64,000 nucleotides of DNA from CAMBRQ01 sp945870325 (GTDB lineage: Bacteria; Bacillota; Clostridia; Lachnospirales; Lachnospiraceae). Under the pieces are notes generated by a model, which worked only from the letters and a program-made list of their open reading frames with translations, did no database searches and was not told the origin of the DNA. Where the stretch lies: positions 3,792 to 67,791 of the forward strand of contig NZ_JBNPMC010000018.1 in NCBI RefSeq assembly GCF_050313795.1, read 5' to 3'. Positions 52,371 through 61,457 of this stretch are shown piece after piece (the first letter of the stretch is position 1; the number at the start of each line of letters is the position of its first letter). Made by a program: the position numbers and the translations under genes.

Positions 52371-52786
52371 TGATCGCGAATTTGCACTGAGTGCCCATGG
52401 GCTGTATCGCTGGCAATGATCTACCCAATCCCAGTGGGGCTTCCATCTTTGAATGGTATTATATGTGGTAGGATTCTCTATCCTGTTTTCTGATATCGCA
52501 GGGTGATCCTGCTGACACCGAGCATCTTTGCTAATCAATGACATAATCTTTTCTTTTATTGTTTTTTCTTTTCCTAGCCTCTAGCATACACTATTTTGGA
52601 GATAATTTCTATCCTATAAATTTCTTTTATTATTTATCTGACAGAGAATAGGATTGTCCATCAAATGAAATGATACATCATTTATTATTGTGGGAAAAGG
52701 CAATATAATTGATATCATAACATATGACTGCGTGGAATGGTAAGAGAGAGGATTCCATGCAGGAATAGGGATGATTCGGAGGCACT

Positions 52787-54820
52787 ATGAATGATAGATA
52801 TAACAGCCAATATTTGATAAAGGATGGGAAGCCGTGGTTTCCCGTGATGGGAGAGATGCATTATAGCCGGTTTCGTGAGACGTTCTGGGAAGAATCTTTG
52901 CGTAAGATCAAGGCAGGTGGAATTCAGATTGTAGCATCCTATGTGATCTGGATTCATCATGAAGAGGGAGAAGGAGAATTCGACTTTACAGGCTGCAGAG
53001 ATCTGGGAAACTTTGTAAGATTATGCCAGAAAACAGGATTGAAACTATTCTTACGGCTTGGTCCATGGGCGCATGGAGAAGTGCGTAATGGCGGATTCCC
53101 GGACTGGCTTCTGAAAAAGCAGATTCCGCTCAGATGCAATGATCAATCCTATCTGGAATATGTCGAGATCTTCTGGAGAAAAGTCTATGGGCAGATTGAA
53201 GGATTCTTACATCAGGACGGCGGTCCGATTATTGGAGTACAGATTGAGAATGAATATGGACATGCAGGAGGTTTGCGGGGAGAAGAGGGCGAGGCTCATA
53301 TGCGCGCTTTGACAACCCTGGCTAAGAAAATTGGATTCGATGTTCCGCTCTATACGGCAACTGGCTGGGGAGGGGCTGTGACCGGAGGTCTGCTTCCGGT
53401 GATGGGATGCTATTGTGACGCGCCCTGGGATCAAAGGATCTGCGAGATAGAGGCGAATGAAAATTATGTATTCAGCAGTAGGCGAAACGATGCTGGAATC
53501 GCTTCTGATTATCAGATCGAAGATTCCTTATCTTTTGATGCCGGGAAATATCCTTACCTGCTGGCAGAACTTGGTGGAGGACTGCAGCCTACGCATCACA
53601 GAAGACCGGTGATACAAGGTGCGGATATAGGAGCCATGTCGCTGTGCAAACTGGGATCAGGTGCCGCGCTTCTTGGATATTACATGTATCACGGCGGAAG
53701 TAATCCAAAAGGAAGATACTCTTCTTTACAAGAGAGCAGGGCGACTGGATATCCCAGTGACCTCCCTGAGATTAATTATGATTTTCAGGCGCCGATCCGC
53801 CAGTACGGGCAGATATCGGATGTCTACAAGGAGATAAAACTTCTAAGCCTGTTCTTAAATGATTTTGGAAATGAGATGGCAGTGTTGAAGGAGGAGATTG
53901 AACATCAGGAATTGTCACCGGAGGATATGGATACGCTTCGCATCGCCTGGAGGCATGATGATGAACATGGATATGTATTCTTTAATAATTACCAACGGCA
54001 TCGTCAGATGAAGGACCATGAGGCGGTATTGATCGGACGCTGTAAAGAGAAGGCGGACTTTGGCAAGGTATCTATCCGGTCGGGAGAGTATGGATTCTTT
54101 CCGTATCATATGAGGATTCAGGGGAAGGAACTAATTACGGCAGCGGCAAGCCCGTTATGTATCCTGAAAGGGGAGAGTGAGACCTGTGTATTCTATGGCG
54201 ACTGGACGCCTGATTTTCAATGGAAAGATAGCCTGCCCGCCGAAGTTCTGCATATTAGCAGGCAGGATGCACTGAATGCATGGAAGGTGATATTGGATCG
54301 GGATTATCTGATCCTTTCTGAACAGTACGTGTGGGAGGAAGCGGGAGATCTTCGAATCACAGGAGGCAGGCATACAAAGATTAGAAGTTACCCAGAACTC
54401 AAGGTGATTCCCAAACAGTTCGTTCGGACTGGGAAGGAAAATGACTTCATCTGTTATGAACGCAATGTGAAGGGCAGAGAGTCGACCGTACGTTTTCATG
54501 AGGTCCTGGCAGAAGAAGCGTATAGAATCTATGAAGTGGAGATTGTCTACGGAGAAAACATAGAAGATTGCCTGATTAGTCTGGAGTATGCAGGTGACAG
54601 TGTACAGGTCTGCTGTGAAGGAGAGAAGATTGAGGATCATTTTTATACGGGACAGGCGGTGGAGATGAGTATGAGATATTTTGACTTCCCTGCCAGTCTG
54701 ACTGTGAAGGTCAATGTATTGCGAAGAACGGATCGGATATATCTGGAGGAATGGCCGAAGATGACGGAAGGAAAAATATGCCGGTTATGGAACGTGATTG
54801 TAAGAGAGGAATTCAGATAA
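52787..54820 (+). CDS. Beta-galactosidase, GH35 family
   Basis: 677 residues, cytoplasmic (no signal peptide). TIM-barrel GH35 features: GEMHYSRFRETFWEESLRKIKAGG, LRLGPWAHGEVRNGGFPDWL, proton donor in GVQIENEYGHAGG and nucleophile in YLLAELGGG; YYMYHGGSNPKG follows. C-terminal jelly-roll regions complete it. It would release terminal beta-galactosyl residues from imported oligosaccharides. GGAGG precedes ATG. The stop overlaps the GH2 start (TAATG). No transporter lies beside it. Confidence 0.88.
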   Translation: MNDRYNSQYLIKDGKPWFPVMGEMHYSRFRETFWEESLRKIKAGGIQIVASYVIWIHHEEGEGEFDFTGCRDLGNFVRLCQKTGLKLFLRLGPWAHGEVRNGGFPDWLLKKQIPLRCNDQSYLEYVEIFWRKVYGQIEGFLHQDGGPIIGVQIENEYGHAGGLRGEEGEAHMRALTTLAKKIGFDVPLYTATGWGGAVTGGLLPVMGCYCDAPWDQRICEIEANENYVFSSRRNDAGIASDYQIEDSLSFDAGKYPYLLAELGGGLQPTHHRRPVIQGADIGAMSLCKLGSGAALLGYYMYHGGSNPKGRYSSLQESRATGYPSDLPEINYDFQAPIRQYGQISDVYKEIKLLSLFLNDFGNEMAVLKEEIEHQELSPEDMDTLRIAWRHDDEHGYVFFNNYQRHRQMKDHEAVLIGRCKEKADFGKVSIRSGEYGFFPYHMRIQGKELITAAASPLCILKGESETCVFYGDWTPDFQWKDSLPAEVLHISRQDALNAWKVILDRDYLILSEQYVWEEAGDLRITGGRHTKIRSYPELKVIPKQFVRTGKENDFICYERNVKGRESTVRFHEVLAEEAYRIYEVEIVYGENIEDCLISLEYAGDSVQVCCEGEKIEDHFYTGQAVEMSMRYFDFPASLTVKVNVLRRTDRIYLEEWPKMTEGKICRLWNVIVREEFR

Positions 54821-57552
54821 TGGAGAAATTTATGGAGACAAAGATAGATCTGACAGGCGAATGGAAGTTTGCATTCTATCAGGAATGGAAGAGCGGGGAA
54901 GAATTTCACGATACGATCATCCTGCCTTCTACAACCGAGATTGGTAAGAAGGGAGCGTATGCTCCTGACAGGGAAGAGACGCTGCATCTTAGCCGCAGGT
55001 ATCCTTTTGCAGGAAAAGCCTGTTATGGAAGAAAGATTATGATTCCGGACAAATGGACAGGAATGTATATCAGCCTCTATCTGGAGAGGACGAAATATAC
55101 GGAGGTGTATATCGACGGAGAGAAGGTGTCTTCTTCCCATGAGACGTTGATCCCGCAGATTCACGATCTGACGAATGTGATGACGCCGGGAGAACATTTC
55201 CTAACCATTGTAGTTGATAATGATCTGGTGGGGAAACCAGATTTTCCGGAGAGCCTTATGGCAGGGCATCAGTACACGGATCATACGCAGACGAATTGGA
55301 ATGGAATCCTAGGGCAGATGTATCTGCTATGCTGTCCGGTTCAGGGATTGAAGAGCATTCAGACATTCGGGGACTGTAAGAGAAGGGGGATTCTCATACA
55401 GGCAGAGATTGGAAACGACATGGGGAGGCAAAAGACGCTTCGGATGACTGTAGATGGAGTAAGAAGTGATGGCGTCATCTGTCCGACGCGGGAAATAGAA
55501 GCAGAGATTATAGAGAATCGGCTAGAGGCATTCTACAGTCTGGAGAAGTTAAGCATTCAGTGGGATGAATTCACTCCGGTGTTCTATAACTTAAGTGTGA
55601 GAATCAAGATGGTGGAAGGAGAGGTTATCTATCCCGTTCGGGCATATCTGCAGAAGAAAGCGGCGAATAAGAACCAATTCGTGATCAATGACAGGGCGGT
55701 CTCTCTGCGAGGAACAGTGGATTGCTGCATTTTCCCGGATACGGGTGCCTGTCCCATGGAAATTGAGGAATGGCTTAAGATCTGCGAACTGATAAAATCA
55801 TATGGAATGAATCATTATCGTTTTCACAGCTGGTGTCCACCGGAAGCGGCATTCGAAGCAGGTGACAGATTGGGAGTTTATTTTCAGGTAGAGTTGCCTA
55901 ACTTTGCAAATAGGTTCTATAGGGAAGGGCATCCGGAGTGTGATCGTGTATTGAATCATTATCTATGGGAACAGTCAGAGAAGATTGTAAAACAATTCGG
56001 CAACCACCCCTCTTTTCTGATATTTGCCGTCGGGAACGAGATGGTAGGAGAACTGGAAGCTTATGAAGAATTGATCTCACACCTTCGGAGTGTAAGAGCG
56101 GATAAATATTACTGTCAGGGTTCGAATAATTTCCTGGAACATCCGATATTCTGTCCTGGTGATGACTGTTTCATTACGATGCGGACAGATGAGAAAACGA
56201 ATGTACGTGCATCTTATTCCTATGCAGATCTGCCGCTTGGCTATCTACAGACGGATCAGCAGCCGTCTACGCTTCAGGATTATGCATCGGGAGTGAAAAT
56301 GTCTCCGGTTCCGTTGATTGTTCATGAAGCGGGGCAGTACCAGACCTATCCGGATTATGGGACAATGGAAAAATATCAGGGAGTTCTCGCGCCGGAGAAT
56401 CTGAGAATCTTTCAAAGGAGACTGCAGGATGCGAAGATGGAAGAACAGGCTGAGACGTTCTTCCGCTCCAGCGGAATGCTTTCCGTACAGTGTTACCGAG
56501 AGGAGATAGAGGGAATCTTGAGGACGGAGGGAATCGGAGGCTTCCAGCTCCTGGGACTTCAGGATTTCCCGGGGCAAGGCACGGCGTTGGTGGGGATTCT
56601 TGATAGTTTTCTGGAGTCCAAAGAACTGATCACTCCCGAGAAATGGAGGCAGTTCTGTGCACCGCAGATTCTGATGGCACAATTCAAGAAATACATCTGG
56701 ACGGAGGGCGAGACATTAACGGTACAGATTCTGGTGTATAATTTTGGTGCGGAAGATCTGGCAGGAGAATTGGAATGCAGCTTAGAGGATTCGGCAGGGA
56801 ATGTTCTTGAAAGAATTCGTCTGGGTAATTGTAAGGCAGGCTGTGGAAAACTTTCAACAGTTGGAATAGTGAAGGTGAAAATGCCATGTATTCGCAGGGC
56901 GGAGCAATTCACATTGATTCTTAAAATGGGATCATTCATGAATGAGTATGCAATCTGGTGCTATCCCGATTATTCGAAGAAAAGCCTGAAAGCAGACGAA
57001 ACGGTTATGGTCTCCGAACTTTTTGGTAAAAGAGAACAGGAAGCATTGAGAGCAGGGCAGAAGGTAGTGCTTTTTTTAGGAAATGCATTACAGAGTGTGG
57101 AGGGGAGTTTTGCACCTGATTTCTGGTGCTATCCGATGTTCCGGGAAGCCTGTGAGAAGAAGGGTTATCCGACGGCTCCGGGGACATTGGGAATGGTCTG
57201 TGACAAGAATCATCCTGCGTTGGCGGGATTCCCTACACAGGATTATGCTCAGTGGCAATGGCATAGGTTATTGTATCACAGCCGTCCGGTGATTCTTGAC
57301 AAGTGGGCAGATCAACTGCATCCGATTGTACAGATCATTGATAATTTTGAACGGAATCATAAACTTGGGTGGCTGTTCGAGATACAAGCAGGAGTGGGAA
57401 AATTGCTGGTCTGTGCATGTAATGTGCCGGAATATATAGATGAACCGGAGATGCGATGCTTTTATGAGAGTGTGATGGCATATGCGAGGTCGGAGGATAT
57501 GCGACCGTCTGTCAGGATGGAAATAGACGAGATTGCAAAGGTGCTTGTCTGA
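54820..57552 (+). CDS. GH2-family beta-glycosidase
   Basis: 910 residues from the ATG at 54820 (AGAGAGGA 9 nt upstream; a frame start at 54751 lies inside the GH35 gene). GH2 N-terminal sugar-binding fold (about 1-190: DLTGEWKFAFYQEW, YGRKIMIPDKW, RTKYTEVYIDGE), immunoglobulin-like domain, then TIM barrel: MNHYRFHSWCPPEAAFEAGDRLGVYFQVE and acid/base in FAVGNEMVG; the nucleophile is probably in VHEAGQY. A GH2 C-terminal and CACNVPEY tail follow. The barrel ends differ from LacZ, so the sugar specificity is unknown. Confidence 0.85.
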   Translation: MEKFMETKIDLTGEWKFAFYQEWKSGEEFHDTIILPSTTEIGKKGAYAPDREETLHLSRRYPFAGKACYGRKIMIPDKWTGMYISLYLERTKYTEVYIDGEKVSSSHETLIPQIHDLTNVMTPGEHFLTIVVDNDLVGKPDFPESLMAGHQYTDHTQTNWNGILGQMYLLCCPVQGLKSIQTFGDCKRRGILIQAEIGNDMGRQKTLRMTVDGVRSDGVICPTREIEAEIIENRLEAFYSLEKLSIQWDEFTPVFYNLSVRIKMVEGEVIYPVRAYLQKKAANKNQFVINDRAVSLRGTVDCCIFPDTGACPMEIEEWLKICELIKSYGMNHYRFHSWCPPEAAFEAGDRLGVYFQVELPNFANRFYREGHPECDRVLNHYLWEQSEKIVKQFGNHPSFLIFAVGNEMVGELEAYEELISHLRSVRADKYYCQGSNNFLEHPIFCPGDDCFITMRTDEKTNVRASYSYADLPLGYLQTDQQPSTLQDYASGVKMSPVPLIVHEAGQYQTYPDYGTMEKYQGVLAPENLRIFQRRLQDAKMEEQAETFFRSSGMLSVQCYREEIEGILRTEGIGGFQLLGLQDFPGQGTALVGILDSFLESKELITPEKWRQFCAPQILMAQFKKYIWTEGETLTVQILVYNFGAEDLAGELECSLEDSAGNVLERIRLGNCKAGCGKLSTVGIVKVKMPCIRRAEQFTLILKMGSFMNEYAIWCYPDYSKKSLKADETVMVSELFGKREQEALRAGQKVVLFLGNALQSVEGSFAPDFWCYPMFREACEKKGYPTAPGTLGMVCDKNHPALAGFPTQDYAQWQWHRLLYHSRPVILDKWADQLHPIVQIIDNFERNHKLGWLFEIQAGVGKLLVCACNVPEYIDEPEMRCFYESVMAYARSEDMRPSVRMEIDEIAKVLV

Positions 57553-57557
57553 CGCTT

Positions 57558-58118
57558 ATGATTACCTCAAGGGAAGAGAGTATCCGATATGACAATGTTG
57601 CGGTTGGAGAAGTGTGGATGGCAGCAGGGCAATCCAATATGGAGTTTTTCATGAGATATGATGCGGATTTGGAAGAAGCGGAAGCCAACGGAGATGATCC
57701 GCAGACCTGTCATCAATGTAAGAAAGATATTGATAAACTGCAGTTGATAAAAAAATATGTGGAAGAAGGCGGTAACTTCGGAATGATTGGCGGATATATG
57801 ACATTCCAGGGATTCGAAGGAAAAGGGAAGTATCATGGAATCGAGATAGAGATAGAACCGGATAGTCACGCTGTCTTGAAAGGCTTGCCTAAGCAATGGC
57901 CTCCGATTCTGGGATATAATAAACTGACTGCGAAAGAAGGGACAGTTGTTCCGGTACAATACGAAGAAGATCCGATGATTGTATTAGGAGAGTACGGAAA
58001 AGGAAAGACGTTTGCATTCGCAACAGATTGCTCGCCACATTGGGCTTCACCTGAGTTTTGTGACTGGGAATATTATCCGGTGCTATGGGGCAATATCTTA
58101 GCATGGATGTGTGAGTAA
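57558..58118 (+). pseudogene. Chimeric remnant: sialate O-acetylesterase start joined to glutamine-amidotransferase-like end
   Basis: 186 residues. Residues about 12-40 (VAVGEVWMAAGQSNMEFFMRYDAD) carry the SGNH block around the catalytic serine of sialate O-acetylesterases, normally preceded by about 90 residues. From about 65 on, KKYVEEGGNFGMIGGYMTFQGF ... WPPILGYNKLTAKEG ... FAFATDCSPHWASPEF matches the C-terminus of a class I glutamine-amidotransferase-like (ThuA-type) protein. No single family joins these. A deletion spanning two neighbouring genes explains it. Six bp after the GH2 gene. Confidence 0.65.
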
Positions 58119-58150
58119 ACAGATGAACTGAATATTATTAAATTATGTAA

Positions 58151-58190
58151 AACACTCTCCGGCCCAATATTCTGACTGGAGAGTGTTCTT
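58151..58190 (+). terminator. Bidirectional terminator between convergent genes
   Basis: AACACTCTCC (58151-58160) pairs with GGAGAGTGTT (58178-58187), 17-nt loop, T-rich on the 3' side and A-rich on the 5' side. Serves the glycosidase cluster and probably the minus-strand kinase-like gene. Confidence 0.7.
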
Positions 58191-58243
58191 ATATAGTCCT
58201 GTTGATAAAATTATGATAGGAATTCCCTGCATCTTTAGGGTGC

Positions 58244-58846
58244 TTATAACTTTTTATAAAGATTTTCCAGTATATCCAGCAGTTCATCTATCTCATAAGC
58301 ACTTGTATTCAGGCACAGATTATAATTCACCATATCATCTCGGTATTCATCCGTATAGTAGTTATAATAATAATCCCGATCTTTATCTACCCTGCGAATG
58401 AGCCGCTCTGCATTCTTCTCATCTAGAGAATAACGCTTCATAACGGTATCTATGCAGTTCTCATACGGAGCATAGAGATAGACATGCATACAGTGCTCAT
58501 AATCCCGCAGTACATAGTTGCCGCAGCGGCCTACGATGATGCAGTCTTCCCGTTCGGCAAGGCTTCTTATGACCTCGCATTCTGCTTCAAAGAGTTTCTG
58601 ATCGATGTGTTCATAACGATAGGAGCGGTCCAGGCCAGAATCTTTATCTACCTGATATGCCCATGGTTTTTCGCGCTTTTCATCGACACGCTTTAATTGT
58701 TCATAAGGGATGTCTAATTGTTCGGACGCAATCTCGATCAGATCTTTGTCATAGCAGTGAATCCCCAGTCTTTCTGCCAGAGCCATGCCGATGATTCGTC
58801 CATTGCTTCCAAAGTCTCTTCCGATTGTAATTACTCGTTTACTCAT
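58244..58846 (-). CDS. Cytidylate kinase-like protein
   Basis: 200 residues from the ATG at 58846 (AGGGGG upstream on the minus strand); the frame extends 27 codons further but without a site. Starts MSKRVITIGRDFGSNGRIIG, where the P-loop-like GRDFGSNGR differs from the GPAGSGKST of true Cmk, then LAERLGIHCYDKDLIEIASE, CIIVGRCGNYVLRDY and RLIRRVDKDRDYYYNYYTD. This is the cytidylate kinase-like family widespread in Firmicutes, whose substrate is not established. Confidence 0.88.
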   Translation of the reverse strand: MSKRVITIGRDFGSNGRIIGMALAERLGIHCYDKDLIEIASEQLDIPYEQLKRVDEKREKPWAYQVDKDSGLDRSYRYEHIDQKLFEAECEVIRSLAEREDCIIVGRCGNYVLRDYEHCMHVYLYAPYENCIDTVMKRYSLDEKNAERLIRRVDKDRDYYYNYYTDEYRDDMVNYNLCLNTSAYEIDELLDILENLYKKL

Positions 58847-58936
58847 ATATTTGGCCCCCTTTCTGTAAAGGTCTTTTTCTGTCTTTAGTATAACACTTGT
58901 GGAAGGAGAGTGTAAAGGAAAACACATTTAGCGGCG

Positions 58937-58965
58937 TTGTCATATTGGCGGGGGTGGGATATAAT
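58937..58965 (+). promoter_or_regulatory. Promoter of the two-component operon
   Basis: TTGTCA (58937-58942), 17 nt, TATAAT (58960-58965). Transcription would begin about 25 bp before the response-regulator start. Confidence 0.65.
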
Positions 58966-58998
58966 AGGACTTAATTCTTCAAAGGATGGTGAAAATTA

Positions 58999-59685
58999 GT
59001 GAAACGGATATTTTTAGTTGAAGATGATAAGGAGATTGCTAAGAATCTTGGACGTTTGCTTTGCTCGGAAGGATTTGCAGTTATTCATGCGCCTACGAAG
59101 CAGGAGGCCGTCTCTTTGCTTGGCGGAAACCGGTTTGATCTGGCGCTGGTAGATATTTCACTGCCAGATGGAAATGGGTTTTCGGTTTGTACGGAGATTA
59201 AGCAGTCACAGGATATTCCGGTAATTTTTCTGACGGCATCGCAAGATGAGGCAAGCGTGGTCACTGGGCTTAATATGGGAGCAGACGATTATATCACCAA
59301 GCCATTTCGTCCACGGGAACTGATCGCGCGGATTGGAAATGCTTTACGAAGAGCAGGACATGCAGCATCAGTCTTTGAGATTGGCGGACTTTCTGTCGAT
59401 ACCAACAGTGGTATTGTAAAAAAGAACGGAAAAGAGGTGTATCTGTCTGCGTTGGAATATCGCTTGCTATTGATATTTATTAACAATCCTAAGAGTATTA
59501 TTACAAGAGAACGTCTGTTGGATGAATTGTGGGATGCGGCGGGTGAATTCGTTAATAACAATACGCTGACTGTCTATATTAAGAGATTACGGGAGAAGGT
59601 TGAGGATGACTATGCGAATCCGCAGATTATTCTGACTGTCCGAGGGACAGGATACCGGTTGGGAGGTGGCTATGTTTCGGAATAA
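58999..59685 (+). CDS. OmpR-family response regulator
   Basis: 228 residues from a GTG start (AAAGGATGG about 9 nt upstream). Receiver domain with acidic pocket VEDDKE, phospho-acceptor D52 in LALVDISLPDGNG, and K in DDYITKPFRPRE. C-terminal winged helix (about 130-228). It overlaps the histidine kinase gene and should activate the adjacent ABC transporter genes. The 60662-60767 gap contains TTCAG repeats that could be its binding site. Confidence 0.92.
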   Translation: MKRIFLVEDDKEIAKNLGRLLCSEGFAVIHAPTKQEAVSLLGGNRFDLALVDISLPDGNGFSVCTEIKQSQDIPVIFLTASQDEASVVTGLNMGADDYITKPFRPRELIARIGNALRRAGHAASVFEIGGLSVDTNSGIVKKNGKEVYLSALEYRLLLIFINNPKSIITRERLLDELWDAAGEFVNNNTLTVYIKRLREKVEDDYANPQIILTVRGTGYRLGGGYVSE

Positions 59686-60661
59686 AGAGATCCGGCAGTT
59701 TGCGGTATTTTTTTTGATAATCACCGTTGTTGCGGTTATCGGAGGATTCCTGATCCGGCCAGCAGCCGCAGCGTTGGTGCTTGTTACGGCGGCTGCCTTC
59801 GGCATGGCGTTTGCCGGATTCACGAAAGCAAGATACAGAAGCATTGCGCAGATATCGGATCAGATTGATCTTGTACTTCATAATGCTGACCGGTTGTATA
59901 TCAGTGAAGCGGATGAGGGCGAATTATCCATTCTGCAAAGCGAGATTACTAAGATGACGCTGCGTATCCGGGAGCAGAATGATGCTCTAAAAAAAGAGAA
60001 AAAATATCTTGCCGATTCTCTTGCCGACGTTGCACACCAGCTCCGTACACCCCTTACTTCGGTAAACCTGATTCTGTCATTGATAGAGAATACTCCTGAT
60101 GAAAATGAGCGGAGAGATCTGCTGCGGGAAACAGAAGAATTGCTTGGACAGATGGACTGGCTTCTCACTTCTCTGCTTAAATTATCCCGTCTGGATGCAG
60201 GGGTTGTGGAGTTCCGAAATGAACAGGTTGATGTGAGCGGGCTGATAAGAGCTGCAATTCGTCCATTTTTGATTAGTATGGAATTGCACAATATTACGTT
60301 AGAGACGGATATCCCGGAAGGAATAGAGATTTCCGGTGATTTGGGCTGGCTTTCTGAGGCAATACAAAATATTCTGAAAAATTGTATGGAAAGTGCAGGA
60401 GATAATGGAAGAATTCAGATTGCCTGTGAAGATACCTTGTTGTATACAGAGATTACCATTTGCGATAATGGTGCAGGATTTGAAAAGGAAGAACTTTTTT
60501 GCTTGTTTGACAGATTTTATCGTGGGAAGAATTCACAGACGGCAGGGTATGGAATCGGACTGGCACTTTGCAAGACGATTATTACCCGTCAAGGTGGAAC
60601 GATCACTGCAAAAAATCATCAACAGGGCGGTGCAATTTTTACGATTCGTTTCCCAAAGTGA
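59672..60661 (+). CDS. Sensor histidine kinase
   Basis: 329 residues from the ATG at 59672 (GGGAGG 5 nt upstream). Two membrane helices at the N-terminus (about 8-50) with almost no external loop, as in intramembrane-sensing kinases that listen to a partner ABC transporter. HisKA with H122 in DVAHQLRTPL, then N-box (NILKNCMESA), G1 (DNGAGF) and G2 (GYGIGLALCK). It probably phosphorylates the regulator upstream. Confidence 0.92.
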   Translation: MFRNKEIRQFAVFFLIITVVAVIGGFLIRPAAAALVLVTAAAFGMAFAGFTKARYRSIAQISDQIDLVLHNADRLYISEADEGELSILQSEITKMTLRIREQNDALKKEKKYLADSLADVAHQLRTPLTSVNLILSLIENTPDENERRDLLRETEELLGQMDWLLTSLLKLSRLDAGVVEFRNEQVDVSGLIRAAIRPFLISMELHNITLETDIPEGIEISGDLGWLSEAIQNILKNCMESAGDNGRIQIACEDTLLYTEITICDNGAGFEKEELFCLFDRFYRGKNSQTAGYGIGLALCKTIITRQGGTITAKNHQQGGAIFTIRFPK

Positions 60662-60767
60662 CGAATCTCTCACCAAAAAGTCACAAATATGTAAGTGTGA
60701 GGTTCTATCATAAAGGTAAGTTCAGAAGTTCAGTCCTGAATATTTACAAAAAAAGGAGGCTCACATC
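60662..60767 (+). promoter_or_regulatory. Intergenic control region of the ABC/FtsX genes
   Basis: 106 bp between the kinase and transporter genes. Around 60718-60742, TTCAGAAGTTCAG is followed by CTGAA (direct and inverted TTCAG units), a candidate response-regulator box, then AT-rich sequence and a strong AAAAGGAGG site before the ATP-binding gene. Confidence 0.4.
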
Positions 60768-61457
60768 ATGGAGTTTTTGAAAGTTGATAATCTGTGCAAG
60801 GTTTATGGCAAAGGAGAAAATCAGGTGATTGCGCTGGATCATGTATCGCTTACCATTGAAAAAGGAGAATTTACCGCTATTATTGGTTCCTCTGGTTCGG
60901 GTAAATCCACGCTTCTTCACGCAATTGCGGGTGTAGATAAGCCGACCAGTGGGAAAATCTATCTGGATGGGCAGGATGTTTATGCCGGGAATAATGAGAA
61001 ACTTGCAATTTTCCGTCGACGTCAGGTGGGGTTGATCTATCAGTTTAACAATCTTATTCCTACATTGAATGTGGTGGAGAATATTACGTTGCCTATTTTG
61101 ATGGATAAGCGGAAAGTGAACAAAGAACGGTTGAATGATTTGTTAGATTTGCTGGGATTGCAGGATCGGAAGACGCATCTTCCAAACCAGCTTTCAGGCG
61201 GACAGCAACAGCGTGTTGCTATCGGGCGTGCGCTGATGAATGCACCGGCGGTTATGCTGGCTGATGAACCAACAGGCGCCCTGGACAGCCGCAATGGACA
61301 TGAGATCATCAAACTACTGAAAGAGAGTAATAAAAAATACGGGCAGACGCTGCTTCTGGTCACTCATGATGAAAATATCGCTTTGCAGGCGGAACGTATT
61401 ATTACCATTGCAGATGGTAAAGTAGTGCGGGATGAGAGGCAGGTGGCACGTTCATGA
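60768..61457 (+). CDS. ABC transporter ATP-binding protein (MacB/LolD-like)
   Basis: 229 residues. Walker A GSSGSGKST at 40-48, Q-loop YQFNNLIPT, signature LSGGQQQRVAIGRAL, Walker B VMLADEPTGALDS, and the H-switch VTHDE. This subfamily powers FtsX-type mechanotransmission rather than ordinary transport. Starts after AGGAGG. Overlaps the permease start (ATGA). Confidence 0.95.
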   Translation: MEFLKVDNLCKVYGKGENQVIALDHVSLTIEKGEFTAIIGSSGSGKSTLLHAIAGVDKPTSGKIYLDGQDVYAGNNEKLAIFRRRQVGLIYQFNNLIPTLNVVENITLPILMDKRKVNKERLNDLLDLLGLQDRKTHLPNQLSGGQQQRVAIGRALMNAPAVMLADEPTGALDSRNGHEIIKLLKESNKKYGQTLLLVTHDENIALQAERIITIADGKVVRDERQVARS

